From: an uncultured Maribacter sp.
GTDB lineage: Bacteria; Bacteroidota; Bacteroidia; Flavobacteriales; Flavobacteriaceae
Length of the DNA: 64,000 nucleotides
Assembly: GCF_947496775.1 (NCBI RefSeq)
Contig: NZ_CANMDU010000004.1
Coordinates: forward strand, 1-64,000
Direction: 5' to 3'
Both the position numbers and the translations under genes were made by a program. The notes beneath the pieces were generated by a model. That model ran no database searches. It was not told the DNA's origin and was given only the letters and a program-made list of their open reading frames with translations. This document shows, in pieces, positions 62,513-64,000 of this stretch (position 1 is its first letter; each line of letters opens with the position of its first letter).

Positions 62513-62545
62513 AAAAAACCTAGCCGATTTCTAAATCAACTAGGT
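62513..62545 (-). terminator. Terminator of the flotillin gene
   Basis: On the minus strand ACCTAG...GATTT pairs with AAATC...CTAGGT in two stacked segments, then a T run. It lies 28 bp behind the flotillin stop. Confidence 0.8.
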
Positions 62546-62573
62546 AATTATATACATATAAATAGCTTTTATA

Positions 62574-64000
62574 CTATTCTTTAGAATCTTCTTTTTCCGA
62601 TTCTTTTTTGCTCGACTGTTCTTCTACTGCAACAGTTGCATCAACGACATCTTTTCCTTTTAAATATTCTGGTAATTGCATGCCAGCCATGTTAAACATT
62701 TCTTGCAATGGAGGAACAGATTTGTACATTCCAGAAATAAAATTAGCAGTAGATCCTTTTCCGTCTGCAGTTTTTGCTCCAGAATCCCATACAGTAACTT
62801 TATCTATTTTAATGTTTTTAATTGCTTCTGCTTGCGTTTTCACCAATTCTGGTAATTTATCTGCAACTAAAAGTAGAACGGCATCTTTAGGATTATCTCC
62901 TGCGGCCTTAACAATTTCATCTAAACCAGCAGCTTGTTTGGTTAATACTTCATACAAACCTTTTGCTTCTGCCTGTGCTTTAAATAAAATAGCATCTGCT
63001 TCACCTTTTGCTATTCTTCTAAGGTTTTCTGCTTCTGCTTCTGCATCAATCTCAACTTTTCGTTTATCAATTTCAGCTGGAACAATTATATCAGCTAATT
63101 GCGAGCTTCTCTCTCTTTCTGCTCTAGCAGATTCTGCCAATTGCTCAGCTGCATATGCTTCTTCTAAAGCTTTAGCTGCCTGCACTTTTTCTGAAGCAAT
63201 TGCTCTTTTTTCAGCTTCAGCTTCTTTTTCTCTTCTTAAAGCATCAGACTCTGCTATAGAAATTTTAGCGGTATTCTCTCCATCAATAGCTTTTGCATTA
63301 GCTTCAGAAGTTTTAATTCTTTCATTTTTTAAAGCTTCTGCTTCCCCTATTTTTGCTAAGGCTACAGCACTAGCAGTTTGTACCCTCTCATTCTGATTTG
63401 CATTTGCCTCACCAATTTTTGCCTCAGCATTTGCAGCTGCCACCTGAGTTCTTTCTGTTTGCATCGCATTTGCTTCTCCAATTTTCGCTTTAGCATTTAA
63501 TTCTGCCACTTGTGTTCTTTCATCTTGTACGGCATTAGCCTCACCAATAGAACCATCTCTAGTTTTTTCTGCTACAGATTTACGCGCAGCGTTTATAGCA
63601 TGTGCAGCCGCTTCTTTACCAAGTGCTTCAATATAACCAGACTCATCTACAATATCTGTAATATTTACGTTGATTAATTTAAGACCAACTTTCTTAAGTT
63701 CCGATTCTACACTTTTAGATATATTGGTTAAAAACTTGTCTCTATCAGAATTTATTTCTTCTATATCCATAGAAGCAACAACCAAACGCAATTGACCAAA
63801 AATTATCTCCTGAGCTAACTCTTGTATATTATCTTGATTTAAGCCTAACAAACGTTCCGCTGCATTTTGCATAATTCCAGGTTCTGTAGAAACCCCAATT
63901 GTAAATCTAGAAGGCACATTTACTCTAATATTTTGCTTACTTAGGGCATTTATTAAGTTCACTTCTATAGATATAGGTGTTAAATCTAAAAATTCGTAAT
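62574..64000 (-). CDS. Flotillin-like SPFH-domain membrane protein (N-terminus outside window)
   Basis: At least 475 residues visible; the frame is open through the window edge (PISIEVNLINALSKQNIRVNVPSRFTIGVSTEPG), so the start lies beyond 64000. The SPFH core (about 1-130 of the visible part) is followed by a long coiled coil. Residues 136-223 (counted from the GTG at 63962) form four near-perfect 22-residue repeats of the type KIGEANAxQxERTQVAxANA, an 11-residue (hendecad) periodicity. The C-terminal region has AAGLDEIVKAAGDNPKDAVLLLVADKLPELVKTQAEAI, characteristic of bacterial flotillins that organise membrane microdomains. Confidence 0.9.
   Translation of the reverse strand, partial: YEFLDLTPISIEVNLINALSKQNIRVNVPSRFTIGVSTEPGIMQNAAERLLGLNQDNIQELAQEIIFGQLRLVVASMDIEEINSDRDKFLTNISKSVESELKKVGLKLINVNITDIVDESGYIEALGKEAAAHAINAARKSVAEKTRDGSIGEANAVQDERTQVAELNAKAKIGEANAMQTERTQVAAANAEAKIGEANANQNERVQTASAVALAKIGEAEALKNERIKTSEANAKAIDGENTAKISIAESDALRREKEAEAEKRAIASEKVQAAKALEEAYAAEQLAESARAERERSSQLADIIVPAEIDKRKVEIDAEAEAENLRRIAKGEADAILFKAQAEAKGLYEVLTKQAAGLDEIVKAAGDNPKDAVLLLVADKLPELVKTQAEAIKNIKIDKVTVWDSGAKTADGKGSTANFISGMYKSVPPLQEMFNMAGMQLPEYLKGKDVVDATVAVEEQSSKKESEKEDSKE

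Noticed and set aside
62608-63396. 262-codon ORF antisense to the flotillin gene
   Set aside because: It is composed almost entirely of Ala/Ser produced by reading the repetitive coiled-coil gene backwards.
1-64000. CRISPR arrays, transposases, prophage, rRNA or tRNA genes
   Set aside because: No repeat-spacer pattern, transposase or integrase motifs, or rRNA/tRNA landmarks were seen on reading. A dedicated scan was not possible.

Overview
The window is chromosomal DNA of a Flavobacteriaceae-type member of the Bacteroidota. The evidence is low-GC DNA, gliding/T9SS genes (gldD, gldE, type A and type B T9SS C-terminal domains), promoters with the Bacteroidota -7 box TAnnTTTG, almost no Shine-Dalgarno sequences, lineage-specific families (DUF4271, DUF4296, DUF4301, DUF3098, DUF3127), and an L21 protein with a C-terminal extension. 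I see no phage, insertion sequence, CRISPR array, rRNA or tRNA. Most of the window is ordinary core genome. The interest lies in small proteins, leaders, hairpins, one decayed gene and one very unusual large exported protein.

Layout. 1-2.8 kb: the end of a surface beta-helix protein, two tandem stand-alone T9SS sorting-domain mini-proteins sharing an upstream box, and a LuxE-like acyltransferase with a hairpin-rich leader. 2.8-8.2 kb: a lipoprotein, tyrS, an SDR reductase, a DUF4296 lipoprotein, a dihydroorotase with a substituted metal-site motif, and a polyprenol-phosphate mannosyltransferase. 8.4-18.2 kb: a membrane glycosyltransferase, DUF4271, hemD, pckA, DUF423, a saccharopine dehydrogenase-like enzyme with an Lrp/AsnC regulator, a YugP-like protease, ald and a SemiSWEET. 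18.2-30.7 kb: leuS (with a perfect 40-bp palindrome against its stop codon), a UbiA prenyltransferase without an ATG start, a large CHU_C/T9SS protein, the ftsX-DUF3098-uppP-truB-TonB-like cluster, a thioredoxin-like protein, tag, aat and DUF3127.

30.9-42.9 kb: an orphan histidine kinase coupled to a zinc-ribbon membrane protein, HIT, greA, a degenerate Rieske-like lipoprotein and a Gfo/Idh/MocA oxidoreductase. Then comes a TonB-dependent receptor under a TPP riboswitch, two tiny membrane proteins, and a minus-strand run (PPTase, YkoF-like thiamine-binding protein, PnuC, NadR-like kinase, DUF4301) that, with the riboswitch-controlled receptor, looks like vitamin B1/B3 salvage. ahcY follows. 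43.2-50.1 kb: rpmA and rplU, a decayed GIN-domain gene, an EamA exporter, and a metal/siderophore uptake set (small Cys protein, TonB receptor, PepSY membrane protein) with a terminator between receptor and PepSY genes. 50.4-64 kb: gldD-gldE-ssb-mutY, HU, a 29-residue ribosomal-type basic protein, rng, a 1344-residue exported protein joining FG-GAP/ASPIC repeats to a vanadium-haloperoxidase/PAP2 active site and a T9SS tail, recX, bioB and a flotillin cut by the window edge.

TTG and GTG starts are frequent (for example 22146, 25253, 26068, 45963, 55006), so ATG-only gene calling would mis-start several genes. All function calls come from reading motifs and remembered family features; no database search was run.
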